Source: Neoscytalidium dimidiatum (lineage: Eukaryota > Ascomycota > Dothideomycetes > Botryosphaeriales > Botryosphaeriaceae). Taken from it: 64,000 nucleotides of DNA. Below are positions 10,190-21,031 of this stretch, piece by piece. A model generated the notes under the pieces. The model saw only the letters and a list, made by a program, of their open reading frames with translations. It did not search any database and was not told the origin of the DNA. Position numbers and translations under genes: made by a program. The stretch spans positions 2,108,001 to 2,172,000 of the forward strand of contig CM074696.1 of the NCBI GenBank assembly GCA_037367355.1, in the 5' to 3' direction. How positions within the stretch are numbered: the stretch's first letter is position 1; each line of letters begins with the position of its first letter.

Positions 10190-11077
10190 TCTTGTGCACT
10201 GGCTCTGAATTTCAATTCCGCCCTCTTCCGGAGGCTTCAACTCATTACTGTCTACTTTGGTGCTGTATTCGCATGGGTACTGAGGTTTTTAACTCTTCAG
10301 CTTTCTTCTTGTGGTTTACATTCTTATGTCTGAATACAACTGGGATAGCTCGCTACCCGTGTTTTTTGTCCGCGTATTGTTCAGTCATTGTGTGTCTTGG
10401 GGAGATTCAGGATAACCTTGAACACGGCTCAGAATTTAATTTTTTAGCCCCTTACAGCAGGGTGTTGGGTTGCGGATACTTTTTCCTTCTGATAGCTACA
10501 TTAGGATATAGACGACGTTCCTTGTGACGTCGGTCCGGGCGGAGGCCGTGCAGGGTGGTGGCCTTAACGAGCCTTGACCCGTTTACGCCAGGGCCCTACC
10601 CGAAGGATGAGCTGCCGTGGTAATGAAAAGGCCGGTAAATGGACCGACAGACCTAAAGAATAAATCGTATTAGATTGTTAACGGTCTAGTATCTTCTTAA
10701 ATTCTAAGCAATGTGAAGAGGATTTTAATGGTCGCCAAAGTGTGGAGTTTCGGTGGTCCGATCTCAATCCCAAGAACGTTCGATTAGGCTCGTGCGCCGT
10801 CGATTGGGGTCCATTAGATGCCCTGAAAAAATACGAAAACCCTCGGTAAGGCTGTGTTCCTGGTGCTATGTTTCTTGAGTAATGTTGCAAGCGCAGTGGG
10901 TCCGTTCAGCCGCACATATGATTCACCATTGGAACGACTCAACAGGCGGCTTATTCATAGACACGTGGATCGGGCATAAAGGCAAGAACTTCTAAAAAGG
11001 TGGAACCAAATAATGTTGTTGCTAAAGTTGGGAACTACCCTACATTATTGATGATACCATGGCCGCTTTTAGCATTG
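10190..11077. other. Intergenic region, RNase gene to permease gene
   Basis: Short frames only, none recognised. An 8-bp inverted repeat (gtcggtcc at 10529-10536, ggaccgac at 10641-10648) lies here, but it is too short to define an element. Confidence 0.5.
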
Positions 11078-12930
11078 TCATTGCTCAAAATCCCCATTCA
11101 AGTCCATGTCCTCCCAGCGCACTCGCTTAGTGCTCTTAAAAAACTTCCACCATACAATATTTCCCAGGTACACGACAACTCCAACATATGATGTTATAAA
11201 TGTATCCACTTTAGATCGTGGGATGAACGCTGAGTATCCTGTGATTTGTTAAGAAATCATTCTTCAGAAATGGTGTCTTGTCCGCACTATTCTGTAAGAA
11301 GACGCACCATTGAACACAATAACGAGTATAGTTGTGGTCAGAGCGAACCAAGCTCCGTACGGCTGGAGCGGATCTCGATACGGCAGTGCCTGAAGGTCGA
11401 CGCCCTGCGCAATTATGCCACGGCGCATGCACAGGTACGACACGAGAATGCTCACCCAGTTGAGTGTCCCGAAGGCAGTCACTAAATTAACAAAGTACCC
11501 GAAAACAGTTGAAGCCGATTTGTTGACGTTCATATAACCAAGGAGAATGAATGATGATGCGAGGATAACACCGGCTAATGGAACGCCTGCCTTGGTGGTA
11601 CGTTTGAAGAGAGACGGAGCTTGACCGTCCTTCGCCATTCCAAACAACGCGCGAGAAGCAACGTAGATATCTATTATAAAGTTAAAGTCAAGAATTCTAG
11701 GTCAAGCGAGGCGAGAGACTGACCGGAATTTGCGGCGCTGATCACAAAGACCAAAAGCGCACCATTCACGATGTCGGGTAACACATCAATTCCTGCAGTC
11801 ACAATGGCTACGACGAATGGAGATGCAGCTGTGTTTTCTTAGCATACGTACTTCTGCAAGATAAAAGTATGCTTACCGGCGCTCGTCTTCTGCTTTGTTG
11901 CGCCAATGAGACGTTCATTATCATAAGGCACCGCCATGCCAAGAACAAAGACGCCCAATACGTAGAAAAAGCAGATCCTGAGCAGCGTTTGCCTCACCGT
12001 CCGGGGAACATTTTCCCTTGGATTTGGGACTTCTCCGAACGCAGCGCCGATGATCTCCGTGCCGGTGTACGCAAAACATGCCTGCACAATGCACGCCCAG
12101 AACCCCAGAAAGCGGCCGGTGGGGCCATCGAAAAGGTAGGGCGCAAAAGCTCCTGGATCGCGCCAGTATCTGAATCCGATACGGTCGTGCGAAGGAGATC
12201 CGCCGAGGGATATGATGAAGCATGTCAAAATCAGTCCGAGTAGTACGATGACTTTGACTGACGAAAGCCAAAACTCGGCTTCTCCGAACCAGCGAACGTG
12301 GAGGACCTGTCGTTCTCATTAGTACTGCTCTTCCGGCCTTCGGTCGGAGATTGAGGTACATTGAGAAGTACTATGACTGCGCCGAATACAGTTATCCACA
12401 CAGCTACGTTGATGTCTGGTCGCCAATACTGGATGATGATACCGGCTGCCGTCAGGTTGTTCGGGAGGACGATGGCGTACTTGAAAAAGTAGTTCCAACC
12501 GGTTGCAAAGCTGCACAGACTAAAATGAGCCACGGTACGTCTGAAAAACACTGCCAGGCACTCACCCAAAAGCTGGATCGACAAAGCGAGTGGCGTATCC
12601 AGCAAAGCCTTTCTTCATTGGCAGCCATGTCGCCATTTCCCCCATAGCAGTCATGACTTAATACACATTTGCACCAATGACAGTGTATGCAATAAAGAGA
12701 CTGGCAGGCCCTCCGTGCGCAAGGCCTGAGCCAGAGCCAATGATGAGCCCTGTCCCAATGGCGCCTGCGATGGCGAGCATGTCCACTTGTCGAGGTTTGA
12801 GTTCGCGGTGTAGATCTTCGGAGCCATGATGATTGACTGTCTCTCCAGTAGCAAGATCGATTTCCGATGGAAGAGTGTCGTGTTTTACGTGCTTGGAGTT
12901 TGTTGTTGAGCAATCCATAATTATGACCAA
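11078..12930 (-). pseudogene. Amino-acid permease (AAT/YAT family) with one in-frame TAA
   Basis: Six exons read 12930-12566, 12510-12360, 12306-11877, 11828-11724, 11670-11308 and 11238-11078. All junctions are GT..AG and the total is 525 codons. The product would be a 12-TM proton-coupled plasma-membrane permease. AIAGAIGTGL lies in TM1, then GEMATWLP, RFVDPAFG, FFKYAIVLPNN and a mid-protein EVPNPRENVPR. The frame is broken once: codon TAA at 12660-12658, between VY and VMTAMGEMA in TM2, where related permeases have a residue such as Leu or Cys. Everything after it keeps frame and conserved motifs, so the lesion looks recent, or is a sequencing error. It is transcribed away from the PLP enzyme across a shared promoter. 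A start at the second Met (12918) is equally possible. Confidence 0.8.
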
Positions 12931-13392
12931 GAATGGCGTGCGTTGAAGTTAGACCATTTGGATGCGGCCCTTGCGGTTCAAACAGATATATAATGACAAA
13001 TATGTATCTATTTGATATTGAGATAACGGGAAAGTCATGGAATTCCCGAGCTGTGGTGGGAAGAGGAGAGGAGAAGGCTGTGAGGGGCCGATGATGATCT
13101 GACCAATCAGAGACTCTCAACGCGGACGGACTTTGACCTCCGTAGATACTCGGCGCTATCTTCAAATTTAAACGAGCGTGGATTTACCATTAAAATCGCC
13201 CCAAAACATAGCTCCGAGGCAATCTCTGAAGAAATGGAGTTTGAAGTCCGCCGCTTGGTGGCAAATTCGGGGTTTTGACTACGTGCCGCACGCGGGAGGC
13301 ACGCACAGCAGCCGATGAGGACTCGTTCATAAATCTGAACCCAGTAAAGAGTGAAGCGGTCTTCTCTCCCCAGCACCAACATAATCTGAAAA
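12931..13392. promoter_or_regulatory. Divergent promoter between permease and PLP enzyme
   Basis: 462 bp separating head-to-head start codons. Such a shared promoter is a common way to co-regulate a transporter and its enzyme in fungi. No specific binding site is assigned. Confidence 0.5.
12985..12993 (-). promoter_or_regulatory. TATA-like box upstream of the permease
   Basis: Minus-strand TATATA run about 55-60 bases upstream of the permease start. Confidence 0.4.
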
Positions 13393-14631
13393 ATGTCCAC
13401 AATTACCTTTACTACTGAGTACCCTGTCTTTCAGACCACCCTGAATTCACAGGATGCGCGAAAGAATACCGATCGCTTCCGCCAACTCGTCCCAGTGGCT
13501 GACAAATCCGGATACACCTACCTCAATGCCTCTTTCCAACCTCCAATGAACCTGATCGTCCGATCAGCCATCCAGAGCTTCCTTGACGAAGCAGCCTTCG
13601 ACGTGCATCCAAAGCCGGCGTGGCAGAACCGCGCCGAAGAGGTGCGCGTGCTGGTCGGAAAATACATCAACGCGCCCACCGAGTCCATCGCATTCACGCG
13701 CGATACGACCGAGGGCCTGAACCTCTTCCAGCGCTCTCTCGACCTTCGCGCAGGCGACAATGTAGTCGTGCTAGACTCGGAGCACCCGAACCACGTGTGC
13801 GGCTGGATGGCGCTGCGCGAGAAGGGGCTAGAGGTGCGCCAGGTTCCCACCGGCAACAATACTTTCCATGCCGATGCCGCGACCTTCGAGGCATTCGTCG
13901 ACGAGCGCACGCGCGCCATTGGGATCTCGTCGTGCATGTTCCATTCCGGGCAGCGCAACGATGTTGCCGGGATCTGCGCGCGCTTCCGCCCGCGCGGGAT
14001 CCACGTCCCTGTCGACATGACCCAAGAAGTTGGCTTTGGAGTGGTGGACGTGCGGAAGTACGGGGCTTCTGCGGCGGCGTTTAGCTTCCACAAGGGCCTG
14101 GGTTGTCCTACCGGACTGGGCGCCTTGTATGTTGATCCTGACCTTGTGGGACTTCTCAAAATACCGCCTATTGTTGGGGCGGGAGCCATTGCTAATCTGA
14201 ATGGTGACTTGACGGTGTCCTCGGATGAGTTGGTCTACCATAGCTCGGCGCGAAGGTTTGATCACCTGAACCTCTCTCTGATCGCGATTCATGCCGCCCG
14301 AGCGTCCCTACAGTTTTTTCTGCAGGAAGTCGGGCCGGAGAACCTTGAAGCTCATCTCAGGATTCTTGGGGAGAGATTGAGGGCAGGGTGTGAGAAGCTG
14401 GGCATTCCAACGATAGGAGAAGCGGAGGAATGGAAGCGCGCACCACAGATCACAATCCTTGCATTGAAGGATCCGAGGTGGATGGCGCATCTTGAGGAGA
14501 ACAGGGTGAAAGTCTCCATTTACAGGCTTGGAATCAAGGTGTCAGCCGGGTTTTACAATAACCGCGAGGATGTCGACCGCTTGTTGAAGGTGCTCGAGAG
14601 TGGAAAGGCTGCTGGTATTCCTATCTCGTGA
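13393..14631 (+). CDS. Class-V aminotransferase-fold PLP enzyme (isopenicillin-N-epimerase/cysteine-desulfurase-like)
   Basis: 412-aa single-exon protein. The PLP lysine is K234 in SFHKGLGCPTG. D208, in PVDMTQ, is in the position that contacts the pyridine nitrogen. RDTTEGLNLF near residue 103 forms the cofactor phosphate loop, and SEHPNHVCGW corresponds to the segment stacking on PLP. The C-terminal small domain ends with KVSAGFYNNREDVDRL, typical of the family. Length fits. The substrate cannot be read from sequence; epimerase, lyase, desulfurase and aminotransferase activities all occur here. No mitochondrial presequence is seen, so it is probably cytosolic. The divergent amino-acid permease suggests use or conversion of an imported amino acid. 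Confidence 0.88.
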   Translation: MSTITFTTEYPVFQTTLNSQDARKNTDRFRQLVPVADKSGYTYLNASFQPPMNLIVRSAIQSFLDEAAFDVHPKPAWQNRAEEVRVLVGKYINAPTESIAFTRDTTEGLNLFQRSLDLRAGDNVVVLDSEHPNHVCGWMALREKGLEVRQVPTGNNTFHADAATFEAFVDERTRAIGISSCMFHSGQRNDVAGICARFRPRGIHVPVDMTQEVGFGVVDVRKYGASAAAFSFHKGLGCPTGLGALYVDPDLVGLLKIPPIVGAGAIANLNGDLTVSSDELVYHSSARRFDHLNLSLIAIHAARASLQFFLQEVGPENLEAHLRILGERLRAGCEKLGIPTIGEAEEWKRAPQITILALKDPRWMAHLEENRVKVSIYRLGIKVSAGFYNNREDVDRLLKVLESGKAAGIPIS

Positions 14632-14651
14632 GAAGGATGTTGGTACACAAT

Positions 14652-15770
14652 CTAAAAGAAGAGGTCATCCAAGGCAGGATCTGCCAAGTCTGGTTGATAC
14701 ATAGATAGTCCAAACAATGGAAATGCTTGATCTGCGGTGTACGTCTGGAGTGAGTCAGACAATGATTCGTGAGACTGCTGACCATACAGAGGTGGACTGT
14801 CAACCATATTCGTGTCGTTCACGGATTTTCCAAGAGCTTCCGCCTGGGGAAGGTTTTGGGAGAGCCTCAGGTGGATCTCTCGAGAAATTTCCCAGGTCTC
14901 AGCACATTTCTCAAGATCTTTCTGGGAAGCACGCACAGGAATATCTGTGGAGGTGCTATCGGGCTGAGTGTGGCCATTCAAAGTTTTCTGCAGCAATCCA
15001 TTAACGTCAATGGAAAGCGCAATAGCGTACACAAAGATTATCGGTGCTTGGCGAAGATCATGCTGGGTTTTGTAGTGTCGTATTAGTTGGCTGATAATCT
15101 GGAGGAGAGCTTCGCATTGTTCCCGAGATGATTGAGTTGACACTGGGTCATGAGATGAAACCAGGTTTTCTCTATGTATGCAGATTCGGACACAAAGGAA
15201 AGTAAGGTGCAGGGAAGCAACATGTGGTTCCAGTGACTTGTTTACTGGCCACCAACGATTCCACCGTAAGCTGTCAGGAAGTGCTTCAAGCCAACGTCCG
15301 AGATCGACATCCACTTCGTGAACGAACGCGTTCTTTGAGCGATAAGAGCAGGCGTTTAAAGAGAAAATCTGCGAGAGCGCTTGGTGAATGATGCCGCCCA
15401 GATTGCTGAGGTTTTTTAGATAATGAATGAGCCTCGTAACCTTATAGCCTGTGTTTCCTGACTCAAGCCAGGCTTCGAGCCCCGGATTATCAGGTAATGG
15501 CTCGCTGGGGTTGACAACAGAGTCTCGGTCCTGGAAATATACCGGCCTGCCCAGGATCAGACTGATGAGAGCATCGGAGGTGTAACATCCCCAGTATACA
15601 CGCCTTCGGATTTCGTGATCGATGCGCACTGTCGGAAAGCTGTCTGTCTGTGGCCATTCCCCCAAATCCCGCTGTATTCCGAGATCCTGACTGATTCGGA
15701 AGGCCATCCCGGAGAAAAGCCACCCTTGTGAAACATTTGAGCTACTGACGGTTGGAATGACGTTTTAGAC
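14652..15770 (-). pseudogene. 5'-truncated fungal-specific transcription factor (C-terminal half of middle homology region)
   Basis: A continuous minus-strand frame starts at homologous positions near 15770 (..SQGWLFSGMAFRISQDLG) and ends at 14652. It matches the second half of the Fungal_trans domain: RIDHEIRRRVYWGCYTSD, then a long helical C-terminus ending DLADPALDDLFF. Full proteins of this kind have 600-800 aa with an N-terminal Zn2Cys6 cluster. Here the sequence upstream of 15770 shows no cysteine cluster and no continuation of the domain. From the internal ATG at 15707 the product would be 351 aa without a DNA-binding domain. I call it a truncated relic; expression as a regulator lacking DNA binding is possible. 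It ends 20 bp from the PLP enzyme stop (convergent). Confidence 0.7.
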
Positions 15771-16489
15771 AATTGCGGTGCAACGAACCTTGCGCGTCTG
15801 ACATCGCTTGCATCTGATGAACCGTCAGTCACTTGGATCCACTAGAGCTTTGGCAACGTACGATATTCCCTTACGGCGAATCGGGGCTTCAGACATTCTG
15901 GGTGAATTGAGGTTAAGGAAGCACGAAGCGGAGGTTGATCGGATTATCGCCGGAGCCAGAAAATCACGTGATTTCAAAGATTTGATTGGCCCAGACTGCT
16001 GTATCGCCTTGACAAGCAAGTCCGAGGACGACGCAGGCGAGTACTTAAAGCTTTGACACATTAGTTGTTAGTGTCCGTTTATTTGTAGCAAAAGCCTCTA
16101 AATGTAGGCATGAGTGGTAGTTCTCGAATTCTCTTCATCGAACGCGCTACAGTTTCCTATCTTAGTATTAAGAAATATTATTCGGTTAACGTATGCATTT
16201 ACTAGGAGATGATGCTGCATGGCTCATAAAGCGACACACTTGGTTCGTTATAGAGGATAGAGACTGTATATGAGTATTTCCACAAAAAAAAAAAGGTTCC
16301 TCAGCAGCTTGTCTTTACCTTTCTGACCGTGCTCCTACCCGGAGAAAAACCTGCTTGCATCGCCGACCACTGTATTTACTTGCCTCATATCCGGCCTGCA
16401 AGTACTTGACTAATCGCGCCATTCCTAATCTAACGTTATAAGTAGGTTTACTAGATAGTCGCAGACAGACGCACCATTCAGTCAAGACA
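15771..16489. other. Intergenic region including the break of the truncated transcription factor
   Basis: Homology to the regulator stops at about 15770. Beyond it are short frames without recognisable content and an A-run near 16285. Confidence 0.5.
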
Positions 16490-16903
16490 TCAGGCAGGCG
16501 GCTGCAGATGTGGAAAGTTCCTGCGAATGGCCTCAAATCCGACGCCGCTGGGGCCTGAAAAGACAAATTTGGTAGTCGGAGTGGTATCCTTGATGAGATT
16601 GACCAGCGCTTCCAAAAGAGGCGTGGAATCTTCGGCCCCCCTCACGCCCCAGCCGATGATGACGGCGCTCCATGGCTTCCCCATGGGACTGTCGCGAAGC
16701 TTAGCCACGACGTCGTCGAAGAGGTTTTTATCATCGGGGATGAGTAAAAGGATCTCCGAGTGCAGTCCGGGCACCGCTAAGAACTTAGTCATGTTCTTCT
16801 CGACTGTAGCGCGGATGGCTGGTATGTTCCCCGGCTCGCGCAGGTGGACGGCCGCCCAGTCGAAGTCGAGGCCGATGACGAGGATAGATGTAGTGTTGGA
16901 CAT
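16490..16903 (-). CDS. Small conserved-looking protein, unknown function
   Basis: 137-aa single exon. The pattern of strands and helices (ILVIGLDFDW, HSEILLLIP, WSAVIIGWGVRG, TKFVFSGPSG) suggests a compact alpha/beta, flavodoxin- or Rossmann-like fold. There is no signal peptide or TM segment. The GVRGAED and SGPSGVG loops could bind a ligand, but no catalytic set is recognisable. Balanced composition and codon use support a real gene. It is transcribed away from the Zn2Cys6 regulator, with about 430 bp between start codons. Confidence 0.65.
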   Translation of the reverse strand: MSNTTSILVIGLDFDWAAVHLREPGNIPAIRATVEKNMTKFLAVPGLHSEILLLIPDDKNLFDDVVAKLRDSPMGKPWSAVIIGWGVRGAEDSTPLLEALVNLIKDTTPTTKFVFSGPSGVGFEAIRRNFPHLQPPA

Positions 16904-17332
16904 TGAGCGTGTAATGCGATCAAAAGCTAACCGATAAGTGACGATGAGGCAAGGGGAGAAGCCTTGCTCGAACGTTCATCCATCTTAAGATTCAATGATG
17001 AGCTGCCGCAGAGGATTTGGACAGCTCTGTAAGCGTCGGCACTGGCCGGAAAGTGAGCGTGCGAGGATTACATTCCTGGCGAGTCCAGAGTCTTATGGTG
17101 GTGCAGTGGGCCCCCGCCGTAAGGTGGGCTCACGAGAGTTTGGTTTACTATTATCAAATTACCCAAAAAAGATAGCCCAGGGCGGCGCGGGGTGCGGGTG
17201 CTGTGACGTCACGCGGACGTCCGGGCAGAATCGGCGTTTCTAATTTGGGGCGGGAGAGTGAGTGAGACGACGTGCAGTCGAAGAAGCCTCGATTTCTTGT
17301 CAACACCCGCCTGCACGACACCTGACTTTGTC

Positions 17333-19532
17333 ATGCCAACCCGCCCACTGCGCACTAATTCCGCGCCCGCAAGAAAGCGTGCTAAGCAGGCTTGTCGCCA
17401 GTGCAATGCACGCCGAGTCCGCTGCGATGTCACCGAGAGCCAGCCCTGTTCCAACTGTCGATCGTTGGGTGCCGCCTGTGAGCTGGTGCCGTCGAGAAGA
17501 GGCCGGTAATATGCTTCCTTGGCCCAGACACGTGCGCTGCTGACACGAGCCATTGTAGCTATCCACGCAAGCCTCGTAGCCAAGTATCCGACCCTATCTC
17601 TCATTCTGGCACCCGGAATGTTTTACCCGCTTCCACGATCTCTCCACATCCGCGCCACGAGCATGCGCGGACACCCGACACGAGTATAAACTCCAGCCAA
17701 CGTGATGCGGCTACAGACATGGATCACTTGCTCACTCCAACTTCTCCACATACAACATCTCTCCCGCCAGGAACAGCGAGCAGCTTCTTCTTTGGCGAGT
17801 CGAATCTCTTAACCAGCGTTCCTCGACCGGCGCCCACATCATACGCACCTCAACACAACAGCCTTTCCTATCCCGGGATGTTTAATACACCCCGTCCGGC
17901 GGATCACGTTATGGAATGTCGCAGTGAAAGGGCTGAGCGCTATCTTCGCGAAGAAGGAGCCTTGACCTTTCCGAGCCGGCAGAGCTGCCTTCCTGCCTTA
18001 CGTGCTTACTTCACATGGTTCCACCCTTGCTTCCCGGTGGTTGACCGCGCTAATATAGCTACGCGCTTCTCAACTAGGGAGCTTTCTCCGCTCTTGTTTC
18101 ATGCCATGCTTTTCATAGCCGCTACTTACTGTGACGAGAACACCATTTCCTCTATGGGCTTTGTAGATCGATTTCACGCAAAGTCATCTTTCTACAATCG
18201 AGCTCGGCTGCTATTCGATACAGACTGGGAGAAGGACCAATTAACAGTCTTACAGTCGCTCTTTCTTATGAGCTTCTGGCGTGGCCGCCCTTCAAATCTC
18301 AGAGACGTGAGGTACTGGCTCGGCGTAACAATCACTGTAGCACAGACCTTCGGCTTCCACAGGTCTACCAGGTTTACTACCAGTGATTCGAGGCTAGCCG
18401 GGCTTAGAAGACGAATATGGTGGTCCATTTATGTCCGCGAGCGTCAAGCTGCAACGTCACTAGGCTTGCCTAGCCGCATCCGAGATGAGGACTGCGATGT
18501 TGAGATACTCGCTCCTGCCGACCTGGAGTGTGATGTTGATAATGATGTCGAGACTGCCTTTGGACCATGTCTACCAGAACACATAAATTACGTGATCAAG
18601 ATGGTGGAGATAGCGCAATTGCTTGGAAGAATTATTGACATTCACTTTGTGCCCGGACGTATGCCGTCCAGCAGGGAAGATGTGCAGCAACTCAAAGACA
18701 GATTGGAACAATGGCGCCTAAGCCTCCCGGAAGCTATGAGACATTCTCCCGAACCGGAGGAATCATCCGTCTGGGCGTGCCTCATACATTTGGCTTACAA
18801 GTCTGTTCTACATAGGTCCCCTCGCTGGCAGAGCACATACATGCTAACCCACTACACCAGCCATCTACGTATCTTAATTCACAGAGGGTGCTTCCTCCAA
18901 AACCGGGATGAATCCGAGAAGCAGGCTGCTATTAACGCCGCCAGTCGCATCAGCCGAATCTCTGAGGACATGCTGGCTCAAAAAACCATTCGGTTTGGTC
19001 AGATGCACCTGTCAGTGCTCTGTCCCCGCTTTCCAACGCGGGATTCAGGCCGGAAAAGCTAACTCTACCTAGTATCACCAGTTTGTTTGCAGCATTATGT
19101 ATCCACGTCATAGACATCCGGACTTCCAATGGCGTCTCCAAGAGGCTAGCCGAAAGCCGTGCGCAAATGTGTCTTCTCGGGCTTAAGGAAATACAGAAAT
19201 ACTGGATCATCAATAATCTAGTCTTGGATTTATTTCTCCAGTATTTGGATGAGTCCACCGCCAAGAGGCTTCATGGAGAACAAGTTGACAGCGGAGAGAG
19301 ACAGCCGAACACTACACTGGCTCAAAATGGGCACTGTAGCACGGGGATTTCAATGAGTATGAGGAATCCTCAAGTGGGAGATCCTTCGCTTCAATCTCAA
19401 CCAAATGTATTGGAGTCAGACTTATACCTCAACTTCTTCAGCACCAGCTGGGAAGGCGTTGATGACTCCATGTTGGACTTCGATCTTCTCTTAGACTCCC
19501 GACAGCATCCGCTTAGCCCTGTACGAAATTGA
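17333..19532 (+). CDS. Zn2Cys6 transcription factor, CTF1/FarA-like
   Basis: Three exons, 17333-17505, 17559-19010 and 19073-19532, encode 694 aa. The binuclear cluster CRQCNARRVRC..CSNC..C (C-x2-C-x6-C-x7-C-x2-C-x6-C) lies near residues 23-52, with basic residues on both sides; splicing of intron 1 continues it as RRGRYPRKPR. The middle homology region begins near ALRAYFTWFHPCFPVVDR and includes RRRIWWSIYVRERQAA. The WFHPCFPVVD segment resembles the cutinase/fatty-acid regulators CTF1 and FarA. A role in lipid or cutin-monomer metabolism is therefore inferred, with weak support from the convergent acyl-CoA dehydrogenase, whose stop is 119 bp away. The C-terminus is acidic (DDSMLDFDLLLD), a likely activation segment. 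Nuclear. Confidence 0.88.
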
Positions 19533-19651
19533 GGACTACAACACCCTTAGGATGGTCTCGGACTTGGAAAGACCCTATCCAATTATCTTTAAACTAGGTT
19601 CATAAGTACTTTTCATTTGCTTCCCATTGCCATTTCTACCCGATTTCTCAT

Positions 19652-21031
19652 CTAGTAACTACGTGGTAATTCTAAGACCTTTTCGCTAATGTAGTTCAGG
19701 ATCATCTCACGGCTGACTGGAGCAATTCTCGGCACCAGACACTCCCTGAACCAGCGTTCCACATCATATTCGGCCGCGTAGCCCATTCCGCCATGGGTTA
19801 ACACCGCCCTCTCACAAGCAGTGAAAGCCGCCTCGGCCGCCATGTACTTTGCGCTGTTACATGCCACACCAATCGCATGCTGCGTAATGGACTCGTCCGT
19901 CTTGCTCGCATCGTACAGCTTCGCCGCATGATACGTCGCCAACTTCGCTCCCTCTAGCTTCATATACGCGTCCGCTAGCGGATGCGCAATGCCCTGGTTC
20001 ATACCGATCGGCCTCTTGAAAACAACTCTCTCCCTCGCATACTCTGCCGCCCTCTTCAACGCGGCATAGCCCAAGCCTAGCGCCTCACCCGCCAACAAAC
20101 ACCTCTCAGCATTCATCCCATGCAAGACAACCTTGAATCCCTGCCCCTCCTCGCCCACCAGCGTGTCCGCCGGGATCTCATAGTCCTCAAAAAACACCTC
20201 ATTCGCGTCCACCGCCCGGCCCCCCATCTTCCCGATCCTCCGCATCTCCAACCCCTTCCTCCCCCTATCCAAATCAATACAGAACAACGACAAGCCCTCG
20301 CTCGGCTTCCGCACCTCCTCCACCGGCGTCGTCCGCGCCAACAGCATCATCTTCCGCGCCACCTGCGCGCACGTGATCCAGATCTTCTGCCCCGTCACGC
20401 TGTAACTCGCGCCATCGGCACCAACACCCGCACTCGTCCTCCGCGCCACGGTCCGCAACGCCAACGTGTTCAGCCCCGCGTCCGGCTCCGTCACGCCGAA
20501 GCACACGCGCCACTGGCCGCCGACGACCTTGGGGACGGTCCGCTCCAGCTGCGCGGGCGTGCCGAAGCGCGCCAGCGGCTGGGTCGCGTACACGTTGGCG
20601 TGGATGGCCTGGGCGCCGGCCATGCCGGCGCCCGACTCGGCGACGGTCTGCATCATCAGCGTCGCCTCGGCGATGCCGAGGCCGGCGCCGCCGAGGGCCT
20701 CGGGCAGCGCGATGCCCAGCCAGCCCGCGCGCGCGAGGGCGGCGTGGAAGGCGGTCGGGTCGGTGGAGGTGGCGTCGCGGTCGCGCCAGTAGGCGTTGGG
20801 GAAGTCGGCGCAGAGGGCGGAGATGGCGTCGCGGAGGGCGAGGTGGTCCGGCGTGAAGATGGTGGTGTCCATGAGGCGGGGGCGCGGCGTGGTGGAGAAG
20901 GAGGCCGTTGCCGCTGCGGGAAGGTGGTGGTCGGGGAGTGTCGTCGGGTTGCTGCGGCGTGGGGGTATGGTGCGGAAGGCGGCGGGGCGCGCGAGGCGGC
21001 GCGCGGCTGAGTGGGCGAGGCGCGTTGCCAT
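19652..21031 (-). CDS. Mitochondrial acyl-CoA dehydrogenase family protein
   Basis: 459 aa from the ATG at 21031, chosen because it starts an Arg/Ala-rich, acid-free presequence (MATRLAHSAARRLARPA). An upstream in-frame ATG at 21190 would add 53 residues. The FAD enzyme has the expected order: N-terminal helical domain from FTPDHLALRD, VTEPDAGLNT (flavin/substrate loop), KIWIT, VLHGMNAERCLLAG, then FKRPIGMNQGIAHPLAD and THGGMGYAAEYDVERWFRE. The end, RIAPVSREMILNYISEKVLELPRSY, differs from the YEGTSQI segment that carries the catalytic Glu in medium-chain enzymes and resembles a bacterial ACAD clade ending in GLPRS. The substrate is unknown. The 5' part is very GC-rich with long antisense open frames, a codon-bias effect. 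Confidence 0.88.
   Translation of the reverse strand: MATRLAHSAARRLARPAAFRTIPPRRSNPTTLPDHHLPAAATASFSTTPRPRLMDTTIFTPDHLALRDAISALCADFPNAYWRDRDATSTDPTAFHAALARAGWLGIALPEALGGAGLGIAEATLMMQTVAESGAGMAGAQAIHANVYATQPLARFGTPAQLERTVPKVVGGQWRVCFGVTEPDAGLNTLALRTVARRTSAGVGADGASYSVTGQKIWITCAQVARKMMLLARTTPVEEVRKPSEGLSLFCIDLDRGRKGLEMRRIGKMGGRAVDANEVFFEDYEIPADTLVGEEGQGFKVVLHGMNAERCLLAGEALGLGYAALKRAAEYARERVVFKRPIGMNQGIAHPLADAYMKLEGAKLATYHAAKLYDASKTDESITQHAIGVACNSAKYMAAEAAFTACERAVLTHGGMGYAAEYDVERWFRECLVPRIAPVSREMILNYISEKVLELPRSY

Noticed and set aside
10529..10648. 8-bp inverted repeats that might bound a small element
   Set aside because: Too short, with no target-site duplication or coding content; expected by chance.
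20120..21010. Plus-strand open frame of nearly 300 codons opposite the acyl-CoA dehydrogenase
   Set aside because: Arg/His/Pro/Gly-rich antisense shadow caused by GC-rich third positions of the real gene.
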